This document shows, piece after piece, positions 13,614 to 26,197 of a stretch of DNA of 64,000 nt; position 1 is the first letter of the stretch; each line of letters begins with the position of its first letter. Source of the DNA: Typhlomys cinereus. Lineage: Eukaryota > Chordata > Mammalia > Rodentia > Platacanthomyidae. Location: assembly GCA_023101885.1 (NCBI GenBank), contig JALPQD010000395.1, positions 1,560,001 to 1,624,000 of the forward strand. Direction: 5' to 3'. A program made the position numbers and the translations under genes. Under the pieces are notes generated by a model, which did no database searches, was not told the origin of the DNA, and saw nothing but the letters and a program-made list of their open reading frames with translations.

Positions 13614-16303
13614 GTGTGTGTGTGTGTAGAACCATGGATGAATTCGGGATCCCCATGGACGTCTCCACCTCCTTCTGCCCCGGGATTCACAGGCTCCGCC
13701 CTACCAGGACCAGAAGCGCAGGCCGCCCCCGCTTTCGCCTGGTGTCTATACGTGGGATCTGGGATCCGAACTCAGGATCTTCTGCCTGCAAGGCAGAGGC
13801 TTAACCCCTGCTGGCTCTATATTTAATAAATAAAAACTTGATCGCAGTGTAAAGAGGAGCTAGGACCACCCAGTAATTCTGTCAAACCAAATCCCTTTGA
13901 CTTTGAAATTGGGAGAGAAGGAAAGGCAGGGGGGAAGTTTAATGCTTGGGAAAATCTCTTATTACAAACTCAAGGGTGGGTAGGGTCCAGGTCTGTTCTG
14001 GAGCCCTATGCTTTCAACAACGTTCTCTTTTCTAGAAGGTTTTAAGCAGGGCCAGTGGCATCTAGGGGTGAGACCCAGACTTCCCGGCGTCCCCTGCTCA
14101 CCCGTCCGTCCTTGTACCAGCTGATGGTGGGCGGGGGCACAGCCCAGCACTCACACTCCAGCGTCAGTGTACTGTTGACCTTGGTCTTCACTTCCTTCAC
14201 GCCCACCTCTCCCGAGGGGTCATCTTTGGAGATGGAAGGGGGGACTGCAAAACCACCGGGAGTGTGAATGGGTAGGAGAGGGTAGTCTCCCAAGAGGGGG
14301 CTGGCCCCTGAGGGTTGAGGACCAGGGATCGCAGACCTCCTGCCCCTGTCCACTTAGGGGCAGGTACTTGTCTGACATGACCGCAGAACCGGCAGAGAGA
14401 GGATGAGGAAGGAGGATTCCCAGGATGACCTCCAGAGGCCCTTGTGGGGCTCAGGTCTCAAGGTGAGGGTCTCTGATTGTGCCTCCAGAGCAGAAGTGGA
14501 GGAAGGAAGCAGGACTGAGGGATGGGCTGGGAGTTCTAGGGTTGCCCCCCAACCTCTTAGCACCCTCAATACCAGAGTTGGGAATGACAGAGCTCCTCGC
14601 GATTGGCTGCCTGTTCCCCCCAGGCCACAGGAAGGTGCCTTGGGCCTGCGGGTGGCCAGCCATCCCGGGCAACCTCCAGAGAGCAGCTGGTGCCCCTGCG
14701 GATGGACTCACTGAGGACTTCCACGTGGTAGTTCTTCGTGGCCTCCCCCAGCTCGTTGGTGACCACACAGGTGTACTGGCCGGCATCCTCCTTCTGGGCG
14801 TTGAGGATCTGAAGCCCGTGGGTACCTGCTTGGGGGCCAGCAAGCAGGGTCATCACCCCATGGGGTCTCAGCACAGACACAAGCTCAGCGAGGCCCGGAC
14901 ACCCCCACTGTGTACCCCAAGGCATCACCTGGGAGCAGCTGGACGTTCTTGGAGGCCTCAAAGGGGACCCCGTCCTTCATCCACGTGATGTTGGGGGAAG
15001 GGAAGGCCAGCGCCTCACAGATCAAGGAAATGGGGTTGTTGATGGTCACAGTCACCTCCTCCTTGTCTCTGTCCTTGGTCACACCCAGGATGGTAGGAAC
15101 CACTGCGGGGGGAGGGGGGTAGCGCACAAGGTGAACACAGACTCATACCCTAAGTCTGAGGACCCCCCCATGATGGGACAGCTAGAGTATCTTGTAGGTT
15201 CAGACATGGTGCTGCTGTAAGTGCTACACAGAAGGGAAACTGAGGCTGGAGAGGCCATGCACGGGGCTGTGGACCTAGACAAGCCCATGCTACCCACCAC
15301 GTTGGACAGTCTGCCCAGTACCACCATGGACATCAGCTCAGCATGGTCTCACTGCTGACTGAACTCGGGACAGTTGCTTGTTTGCCCGCCCCTGAGCTAG
15401 TCACGGTGCAGGGGGCTTTTCTCCCTGCTCTGCTTGGAAAATCCTGAAGTTTCCTTGGGCTGGGAGATGGCTGAGCAGTAAGGTGTCTGGTGGTGTGTGG
15501 GCGGGACTTGGATGTGGGTTCCTGGCACCCACAGCACCCATGCCACCATCCCTGGGCTGGGGGGAGGTAGGGCAGACGTAGGAGACCCCTGGAGCTCATT
15601 GGGGAGCCAAAGTGATGGGCCTCAAGAAGACCAGGTCTTGAAAGACGGGGGGGGGGGCAGTAAGAGACTCAGCGTGAGGCGCATGCTCCAAACTTGGTGA
15701 CCTGGGTTAGATCCCTGGATGTCCGTGTGGTGGAAAGGAGAGGAATGATTTCTGGAAGTTGTCCTCTGACCTCTACCTGGGCCCCCCTTTCCCTCTCCTC
15801 AAACAGCTAGCTAGCTAGCTAACTAACTAACTAACTAAATATTAAATAAGGTGCAGAATAGTTGAGGAAGAAACCCCACATTGACCTCTGGTCTCCACAT
15901 GCATGTGTTCATAGGTACATACGCAACCTACATGCACATATGTAAAACATCCACACAAACACGTATGTACAACATATGCAATAAATATATAGACCTGTCT
16001 GTCCTGAGGTTGGTTGATGAGCCCCACGTTCAGAAAGAAGACACTATCTTAAAAAACTAAAGTGGAGAGGGGCTGGAGAGATGGCTCAGGGGTTAAGACT
16101 CTGGCTTGCACACAGAAGGCACTGAGTTCGGATCCCAGGTCCCATGTAAAAATGCCAGGCTACAATGGCAGGCAGTTTGTACTTTTGCCCCTGGTGGGCA
16201 GAGCCTGGGAAATTCCAGAGTGAAGCAAAAAGGAGGTAGAAGTAAAACAGGATGATTCTCAAAGTCACCCTTGGTCCTCCACAGCAATACACAGTGCCCC
16301 CTG

Positions 16304-16352
<49 letters not shown>

Positions 16353-19166
16353 AATGAATGAATGAATAAATAACGTTAAAAAATTGTAAAAAAAAAAGTG
16401 GAGAGAGATTAGGAAGAACCCAGCATTGGTCTTCAGTATCCACACATACAGGCTCCAAGCATTCTCTGGTCTCCATCCCCAAGCCCAGTGCAAGGTTACA
16501 GCCACGCCCAGGGTCCTCCCGCCCGCTTGGAAGGCACTAGTGCACTGACCTGTCTCTCCAGCCCCAGGATTTTTCCCATTGGTTGGTTTTTGAGACACAC
16601 TCTCCTGTTGCCCAGGCTGGCCTGGAATTTCTAGGTAGCCAAAGCTGGCCTTCAACTCCTGATGCTGCTTCCACCGCCCAAGAGCTGGGGTTTGGGCGTG
16701 TGCCACTATGCCTACTATTATGGTTTTTTTTCTGCCATATTTGGAGAAATGAAAGGCAGCGCAGGTGCTTTGTAGAAAGCTTGGCTCTCCCTCCTGCGAC
16801 GCCCAGGGCTGGGACCCCCACGGCTCACCCAGGACGCTGAGCTGCACATGCTTGGTCTTCTCCCCTGCGACATTGGTGGCGATGCAGGAATAGTGACCGG
16901 CGCTGGACAGGTTGGCTTGGGGGACCCGTAGGAGAGTGCCATCCGGGGATATCTCTTGGGGACCTCCAATAGCCAGGAGCCGGCCATCTTTGAACCACGT
17001 GATCGTGGGGGGTGGGTAGCCTGTGTGCAGCAGAGACCGCAGGACCGTTAGGCAGCTCTGAGCCTGGGCCCGGGGGTCAGATGCCAGGGCAGATGGGGAG
17101 TGTCACCCTGTCCACAGGCCTGACGCACACAAAGCAGCCTTCCACCTGGATCTGACCCTTGTGCTTCCTGGGCGCCTGGAAGGATGACTTGGTGTCGATA
17201 GACACAATGGAATGGGTTGGCAAACTGTTCCTTCCACCCATCCACATGCCCATCCACACACACACCCATCCAGCCCACCCATCCTTCTATCTACACATCC
17301 ACCCACCCATTTATCCATCCATCCATCCATCCATCCTCCTACCCACCCACTCACAAATCCATCCATCCATCCATCCATCCCTCCATTCTCTATCCACCCA
17401 CCCACTCACCAGTCCATCCATCCATTCATCCATCTATCCATCCACCCACTCACCCATTTATCCATTTATCATTTGTCCAATGTTCATCTATCTTTTAATT
17501 TCTCCATCCCTCCACCCATCTACTCAGTCCATCCACCTGTCCATCCATCTTCCTACTTATTCACTGCCCATCCATCACCTATTCATCTATCATCCCTTTA
17601 TCTTTTCATCCATACGTTCACTAAAATATCCATGCACATGTACATCCATTTCTCCACCTGTCCATCCATCCATCATCCTTCTCTTTATCCATCCAGTCAT
17701 CCATCCATCCATCCGCTTGCCCACCTATCCCTCAGCTCACAAGCATCAGCGGGGGCTGCTCTGCCAGGTACCAGAGAAGCCACAGTGATAAGGGGCTGAA
17801 TCCTCAAGGGACTCGGATATCACAGGCCACTATGGTCTTGTACGGTCAATGCTGGGACAGGGAGGCACAGTGAGGCCTGGGAGGAACCTTGTGGTGGATG
17901 CTGTGCAGAGACCAAGCGCACATGTGGGGGATTCTCCCCCTGCCCTGGCTGCCACATGGTACAGCCCTCACTTGTGGCCCTGCTCACTAGCTGGGCAGCT
18001 GATCTCCCCCTGCCCCAGCTGCCACATGGTACAGCCCTCACCTGTGGCCCTGCACACCAGCTCGGCAGCCTGTCCCTCGGGGACATTGATCACCTCCTCC
18101 TGGTCTTCATTTTCAATACTGGGAGGAACTGGGAGAAGCAGTGAGACAGACAGCTGTCAATCAAATGGCCTCACCCAGACCACACAGCCCCAGAGCAGGA
18201 AGCCAAGCCCCCCCATGCCTCTGTTTCTCCCACCCCCTCCTGCCTGCTCCCCTAGAGCAGCGAGTGCAACGAATACTTGCTACTTGCAGGCGGTGGGGCT
18301 GGTGTTGAGTGTTTGCCCCCTTCCACTTTGGAGTAATTGCTGCTTCTGGAAAGTTCCATGGCAGCTTCAGAGCAGTTAAAGTTTTATTTATATACAGGTC
18401 TGTGCACGTGCATGTGTGGGTGTGTTCATGTGTGTGTACATGTGTGTGTGTTCATGTGTGTGTTCATATGGGTATGTTCATGTGTGTGTTCATGTGTATG
18501 TTCGCGTGTGTGCATGGGTTCATGTGTATGTTCATGTGTGTGTTCATGTGTTTATGTTCATGTGTGTGTATTCATGTGTGTGTTCGTGTGTGTGTGTTCA
18601 TATGGGTATGTTCATATGTGTGTGTTCATGTGTGTACGCACAGGTGAGTGGTTACCCCTTGGCGTCATCCACCTGGGCTTTGGTTGCTTCAAGCGATTCC
18701 CTGGCCTGGAACCTGGAACTGGCCAAGTAGCCCAGACTGGCTGGCTGCCGAGCCCCAGAATCGCCTGTCTCTGTCTCCCTCGTGTTGAGATTCCACATGC
18801 ATGCCCCAGACCCAGCTATCCTTTTATTTCCTTTCTGGGGAGGGGACTCAGGTCCTCCCACGCCCGAGGTGGGCACTTTACTGAGCTCTCTCTCCCCAGG
18901 CTCCAGAGCAGGGGTTTTGATAGGGCAAGAAAAGCATGGGCTGGAGAGATGGCTCAGCGTTAGAACACTGCCTTGCAAGCAGAAGGTTCTGAGTTCAGAT
19001 CCCAGGTCCCATGTAAAAAACACCAGGCAGAAATGGCAGCGACCTGCACTTCAGGCCCTGGTGGGCAGAGCCTGGGAAATCCCAGAGGGAAGCAAAAAGG
19101 AAGTAGAAGCAATCTAGGATGATTCTCGAAGTCACCCTTGGACCTCCACAGGGACACACAGTGCCC

Positions 19167-19215
<49 letters not shown>

Positions 19216-22200
19216 ATAAATTAAAGAAGAAAAGAAAACCAAGGTACACTCCCCTTCCCTTCTCCACGGGAAGCGCCCACACACAGGCCCGGTCCTACCC
19301 AGGACTTCCACGCTGAAGTTTCGCTGGGCCTTCCCAGCCTCGCTGCTGGCCACGCACGAGAAGAGGCCGCTGTCCTGCTCCCGCAGGCGGGTCAGCTTTA
19401 GCATCCAGCCACCTGGGGAGGGGGGTAGGGCTTGGAGAAGCTGCCTCGCCCACTGCCGCAGGTGGGGAAACTGAGCCTGGCTGCCACACAGGGACCCCAG
19501 GACACCTGAAGACCTGTTCTAGAAGGATCAGACAGCAGACCCTCTAGAGCCACATCAGTGCTGCACAGCCCTGGTCTATGTCACACCTTCATTCTACTCT
19601 GACAAGTCTAGAAAGTAAAATTGGGCCTTCTCCCCGCAGGGCCTGGGGAGTGGATCCGAGGTCTCTCAGGAGCTGCGGACTTTATAGGCCACACCTGGAA
19701 ACTGCTCTTGCTACACTTGGGGCAGACATCACCCATCGCTCGCCGAGGTGTTGAGTCTAGAGGCAGCTCTCTGCATTCCTTTCTACACAATCCACCCGGC
19801 ACCGCCAGCTAAGTGCTGGAGCTACACAGGAAGCGTGTTTGTCCTGATGGGCTGCCAGGAACCACTGGTCAGTCTCCGAGCCTGGGCATGGTGGGTCCTG
19901 AAGTCCCAAGGGATGTGGATGGCATCATTGGCTCTTGAACCTGTTTCCTGGCAACAACCATTGCAGTCTTGCTGGGAGGAGGCATATTCAGAGAGCGTGT
20001 CTGGATCAACACTTCCAAACCAATTTCACCGATGTGTGGAACATTTTGATGTCAAGAATTTATTTCCTCGCTACAGGACTTATCAGACCCTTCACTCTAT
20101 AAATGCTTGCCGTGGGTGTCCAGGAGAGGAGTAGAACAGGAAATCCTTTACAGACTTATTTCAAAGCCCCTCCCCCTTTAAATTCTTTTTCCCTGGAGAG
20201 TTCTGCCTGGCTGATGCTTTGCAACCAAGCCCGGCAGCTCAAGGTCACAGGTCACAGGCATGTATGAGACAGATTCCCAGAGCACACCCCGGCTGGTACC
20301 TTACCTGCTAAGATATAGGTGTCCTCCCCGGGGCTGAGCGGCTGCCCCTCCTGAAACCACTGGACTGTGGGGGGCGGCACCCCTGTGGCTTCACAGAGCA
20401 GTGTCAGGGGACCATGTAAGGCAGCAGTAACGTTGATCAGAGGTTCTGAGTCTCCGATGAATGCGGGGGGCACTACAGCAGGGGAGGCTCTGTGTTGGGG
20501 TGCAGAAGGGCTATGCACCTCCCCCACCCCACCTTCCACACAGTCGAGGACCCACAACCCCACTGAGAAGGACTAAGGACTGGGGGGGGGGTCCCGGCTG
20601 CTTCCACGAAGATGTGACATCCCCAATGGAAGCCAGGGGCGGGGGTCTGGGGTCAGGGTGACATCTCGGGACTCATTTTCCCCACCACCTCCTCTGGGAG
20701 CGAGGACAGGACTCCCTGAGTCTGACTCCCAGTAAGAGATGGGACCTGAGCAGGACGGAATGACTGGAGATAAACATAACATAATGGGTCCCCCCTATGC
20801 TCGGGGTGAAGCAATGACTGGGTGCTTCTGGGAAGATCCATCACAAGGGAAACTGTCTTCTACCAGTGGGATAAATGAACACAGAAGGTTCTGGACTGCA
20901 GGAGTGTGGGGGTCCCGGGCAGGGGGACTCCTGAAGTCCTGTTCTCTTAAGGAATGAACTCAGCCGTTCCTGATTGATCAGTCACGGAGGGAGCTAGGTT
21001 GGCAGAAACTGGTGCATGTGGAAGCAGGGCCTGCGTTCGAGAGATGCTGGTTACGGTTGCCATAGCAGCCCGCATGGGAGGTCAGATTCCAGGAAGCAAC
21101 TGGGAGTGTGGCCTTAGGATGGGAACTGAGTGTGCCAGGCTTGCATGCACTCTCTCTCTCTCTCCTCTCTCTCCTTTCTCTCTCTTCTCTCTCCTCTCTC
21201 CTCTCTCTCTCTAATCTCTCTCTCTCTCCCCCAGCCCTGGGTCCTCACCCAGCACAGAGAGGGAAAATCTCCTCTCCGTCCTCCCTGCCACATTCTCAGC
21301 CACACAGCTGTAGTGCCCGGCGTGGGCGGCCAGTGCGTGTGCCACGCGCAGGCTCTGGCTCTGGTTCTGCAGCTGCAGGCCGGGCTCCATCCCCACCAGC
21401 TGACCGTCTCTCCGCCACGTCACCACTGGCGGGGGCTTCCCCGTGGCTGTGCATTCCAAAGTGATCTCCCCGCCCTGGACCACAGAGACCGACGTGAGGG
21501 GATCCTGGGGGGTGGTGATCTGAGGGGGAACTGGGGTGAAGAGAAAGTCTATGAGCAAAAATGGCTGGGCCCCTGCTCTGCAGACGTGGGCAGCGCCGGG
21601 CACTTGGTGGGCTCAGCCTCATTTGGGCCTGTGTTCCTCCTTGAACTTCGGGCTGTGTGACTTTGGCCTAGTCACTTGCCCTCTCTGGGCCTTTCCATGT
21701 CTGCAGCACAGGGAACGCCATCGCCATGGTTACCTAGGGCACCCCGGGGATCTGGGAAGGAGCCAGCCTATTCCTAGCTGATTGCATCTTACTCTCTCAG
21801 AAACCAGAGTCTCTGGCTGGGAGAGACAGTTCAGAGGTTAAGCCTCTGCCTCCCAAGTAGAAGAATCTGAGTTCGGGTCCCAGCTCCCACCTAAAAATGC
21901 TGGACAGAAATGGTGGTGGCCTCCAAATGCAGGAAGCCCAGAGCAAAGAAAAAAAGGTGGTAGAAGCAATTCAGGATGATCCCCAAAGTCACCCTTGGGC
22001 CTCCCCAGGGACACACAGCAGCCCTCTGGTATAAACAGGCAGACAGAAAGACATTCACACACCACACACAAAGAAAGAGAGAAGAAGGAAGGAAGGAAGG
22101 AAGGAAGGAAGGAAGGAAGGAAGGAAGGAAGGAAGGAAGGAAGGAAGAAGGAAGGAGGAGGAGGGAGGGAGGGAGAAAGAACCAGACTCTAAGTTGTCTC

Positions 22201-25200
22201 AGGTGAACCTTGAACTCAAAACCAAATCCCTACAGCGCCCGGGGCATCGCTGTCCAGCACATTTTATGTATTGATTTTAAAAGGGTCTCACGAAGCTCCC
22301 GCTGGCCCTGAACTGCCGTGTAGCTAAGGATGGCCTGAAACTCCCCATCCCCCTGCCTCTTCTTCTGGGGTGACAGGCATGTGCCCCCAGAAGGTTTATG
22401 CGGTGCCGGAACTCGAACCCAGGTCTCTTAGCACACTGACTGAGCCGCAACCCCAGCCGCAGGAGTGGGATTATTTGGGGCAGCCAGGGACGGCTCCTCT
22501 CATCCGCGGGATGCCAGGCTCCTTACCCGCAGGCAGGACACCGGCTCCTTATTGGCTGTCTCTCTCCACATTCGGGTCAGGCGCTGAGAGTCCAGCCGAG
22601 CGGCCAGTCGTGTTGCCCTTGCTCTTGCATGGACTCGGCCGTGGGTGCCCCCCCAGCTTACCCTGAACCTCCAGCCGCTGCTCCTGGCTGCTGGTCCCCG
22701 CCACGTTGCTGCAGTCGCAGGTGTACGTCCCTTCCTGAGCTGGCCGGGCCTGTCCCAGGTACAGCAGCCTCCCCACGGCCAATACCTGCCCCAGGCCGGC
22801 CGCCTCCGCGGCCAAGGGCTGACCTGCGGCAGGGAGAACGAGGCCCTAGTCCACGAGAACAGCGGTTCTCCCTGCTCTACCCGTCCTCCAGCGGCCCACA
22901 GAGACGGCACCTCCTCCGGGACAGCCCTCGAGTCCTTCTAAGCCACCAGTCATATGGACCTTTCCCATCCCACTGGAGGTAAAACCAAGACCTTGACCAT
23001 GACCTCAGTTCAAGTCCCCATCACTGGGGATGGTCCCCTACCCCCGCCTTCCCCCCTCCCCGCAGCCCTACTGACCTCACGGCTAGTCTGCTTTGCTTGG
23101 TTTATTCCTGCCCCAGGGCCATTGCGCCTACCACTGCCTGGAATGTTTGTCCCTGGGCCACTCTCATCTCGGTCACATGTCCTGGCCACCAAACTTCAAA
23201 TCTCAACTCCCAGCCCCACGTTCCTCCTGGCTTTGCCCCATGTGCTCATTTCCTAAGGGGCAGAGTCACCTCCTGCTTGCTGTCAATCACCTGGCTGCCC
23301 AGGTGCGGGTGGGGCTGGGCCTCCGCAGACCCCCGTCCACCTGCCGTCAACGCGTGCAAGTTAACCAAGGACCTGAATCCACGGAGCATCTGTTTGCACC
23401 AGGCTCTGGACTCGGAAGTTAGTGGAGGCCAAGATAGTGCCCGCCTATCCCACCAGCTCTCAGATAGGTGGGGGGAGGAAGAGGATGGACAGGGGACTAC
23501 ACAGGAGAGGCATGCCCAGCTGGGGCGTGGGGAAAGGTTTTCTGACAGAAGGGACACGTGGCTGTGAGGGTTAATCCTGGGTGTCAACTTGATCCACCTG
23601 GCATTAACTAAGATCAACTGCAACCACCTGAAGAGATTATCTGGATCAATAATTTACAACACAAAGATCAGCTCTAGATCTGATTGGAACCTCCCAGTAG
23701 TGGACCAGAGAAAAAGAACCACTGAACAGAAGACTGGGAAGAGGAGAGACTCTCCAGGAATCCTCAGGCCTTTAGCCACATGGATGGGAGTGACTTAGCC
23801 TGCCAGCTTCAGCCATCAGCCATGTCGCCTCCGCCATGAAGGTCTGATTCTCCCCTCTGGAACTGTAAGGTGAATAATCTCCCTTTCTCCCCTGAGTCGT
23901 CTGGCCTTGAATGCTCTTCCACAGCCACAGTTGAGAGTGACTGCTACAACATCCCTGAAGACGGGCCGGCTCTCCCCGGTCGAGAAGCGCCCTGAGTTGG
24001 GGGTGGCGCAGAGGGCTTGGGGGAGCGTGACTCTGGGGCATCGGACAGGTGAGGGGGTGCTGGGCTAGGACAGACATCTTACCGTCCTTCCTCCACGAGA
24101 TCTTGGGAAAGGGGACGCCCTGGCAGTCACATGACAGTTTGGCGGTCTGCCCCTCGTTCACGGTCAGGGTGAGGGGCTCCCTCGAGGGGAACGCGGGAGT
24201 CACTGGGGCAGAGAGGGCTGGCTGAGCTGGGCTGTCATCAGGGGGTCCAGCTAGGCCGCCCTCCTCCCTGAGATGGGGAGCCAGCCCTGGGGGAGGGGAC
24301 CCCTCACCCCAGACGCTCAGGTGGAAACGCTTCTCGGAGCGGCCGGCCTGGTTCAGGGCCTCACAGGTGTACAGTCCTGCGTCCCCCACTTCGGCTCTGT
24401 TCACCTGGCCGGAAGCCAAGACGGTGCATCAGAAGGGGGAGCAGAGACAGAGTCGTTCCCCTCCCCATGGCCTCCGGCATGACTCGACGGAACACAAGGC
24501 TGGACAGCAGCTCTCTGCCTGTGACTCCAAGAAGCTTCCAGAAGCCAGGTCTGCGGAGGGCCTGAGCCCCCCCCATGGTGCCTGTGGCTTCTGTCACATC
24601 GCATAGCCCCAACCTGCTTGGGGGGGGCATGTGGCCTGTTCCCTGGGTCTTCAGAAATCTCAAAGCACCAACAAGAAGAGAAGGCGAAGCAGGAAGGGTT
24701 GGCGGATGAGGGACACAGGGGTCACACCCTGATCTTGGGGGGCTGCACGGTTGCTTTGAACAATGAAGGCCCAGGAAGGGCAACTAAAGGTTGGGAATGG
24801 CCACATCACGCCACACAGAGGGGCAGGAGGAGGTGAGAGATGCCCCTGTGTGCGGGTCTCTGAGGGGAGCCCTGAGGGCTCAGTCTCTCTCCCCCATGGG
24901 GTGCTCGCCAGCTTCACCAAGCTGAACGGATGCTCACAGGGGGTTAGAGCACCCACAAGTCCCAGCCCACCTAGGGGGTTCCCTTGGCCAGCCAGCCGGG
25001 CGCCGCCTACCTGTAGCAGGGCCTTGTCCGCTGACAGCTGGATGCCCGGCCTGGGCTCCAGGGGCCGCCCGTCCTTGCGCCAGCTGAGCACGGGGGGCGG
25101 CACGGCGTGGCTCCTGCACTCCAGGGCCACTGACTGGTTGGCCACGACGGACACATTTAGTTCTCTTCCCAGGATGCTGGGCGGCACTGTCGGCGGGGAC

Positions 25201-25832
25201 AAGAGAGGGACCCTCAGGTGCGAGGCAGGGCCGCAGGACTGGGGGCGATTGGGCTAAGCCAGAGTCCAGGGGACCGAGTCACCTTCGGGGGTGACCTCCA
25301 GCCTCCGGCCTATGGTTGCCATCCTGTTTCAAAAGAAGGGCTTGTTCTGGACAGAGGCTCTCTGTGCTCTTTCTTAGACGGGTACACACGTCCACATCAT
25401 ATGCAATAACAACAACATAAAAAAATCCAGTAATAGCCTGGTTTGGTGGTGTGGTGACTGCTAACCACAGTACTCAGGAGGCAGAGGCAGGATAATTGCT
25501 ACATATTTGAGGCCAGCCTGGGAGACACAGAGAGGTCAGCATGAGACCCTGTCTCACAAAACAAAATAAAACACAATAAATAAGATTTAAAATTCAGTAA
25601 CATGGGCTGGGGAGATGGCTCAGAGGTTGAAGGCTTTGCCTCGCAAGCCAAAGGACCTGAGTTCAGATCCCCAACTCCCATGTGAAAATGCCAGGTGGAA
25701 ATAGCAGCGATCTGTAACTCCAGCCCTAGGCGGTGGAGCCTGGGAAACCCCAGAGCAACGCAAAAGGAAGGTAAAGCGATCCAGGGTGATTCCCAATGTC
25801 ACCCTTGGGCCTCCACAGGCACACACACGTAA

Positions 25833-25868
<36 letters not shown>

Positions 25869-26162
25869 CAACAACTTCTTCGTTACATTTTTTTCTGAGT
25901 CAAACATAACTAGCAGCCTTCTGTGGTTATGAATGCAGTGTCCAAGGGCTGGAGAGATGGCTCAGGCTTAAGACCCCCACCTCACAAGCAGAAGGCCCTG
26001 AATTTGGATCCTAAGTCTGTGTAAAAGCTCCAGATGAAAATGGGCAGCCTGCAGTTCTGGCCCTGGTGGGCAGAGCCAAGTGAAGCAAGAAGCAAGTAGA
26101 GGCAATCTAGGATGATTTCCAAAGTCACCCTTGGTCCTCCACAGGGACACATAAGCCCTCTG

Positions 26163-26197
<35 letters not shown>

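Noticed and set aside
16086..16847. 253-residue minus-strand open frame
   Set aside because: It is made of SINE S5, a (CA)n run and an inverted B1; only its first few codons touch the D19 exon, in another frame.
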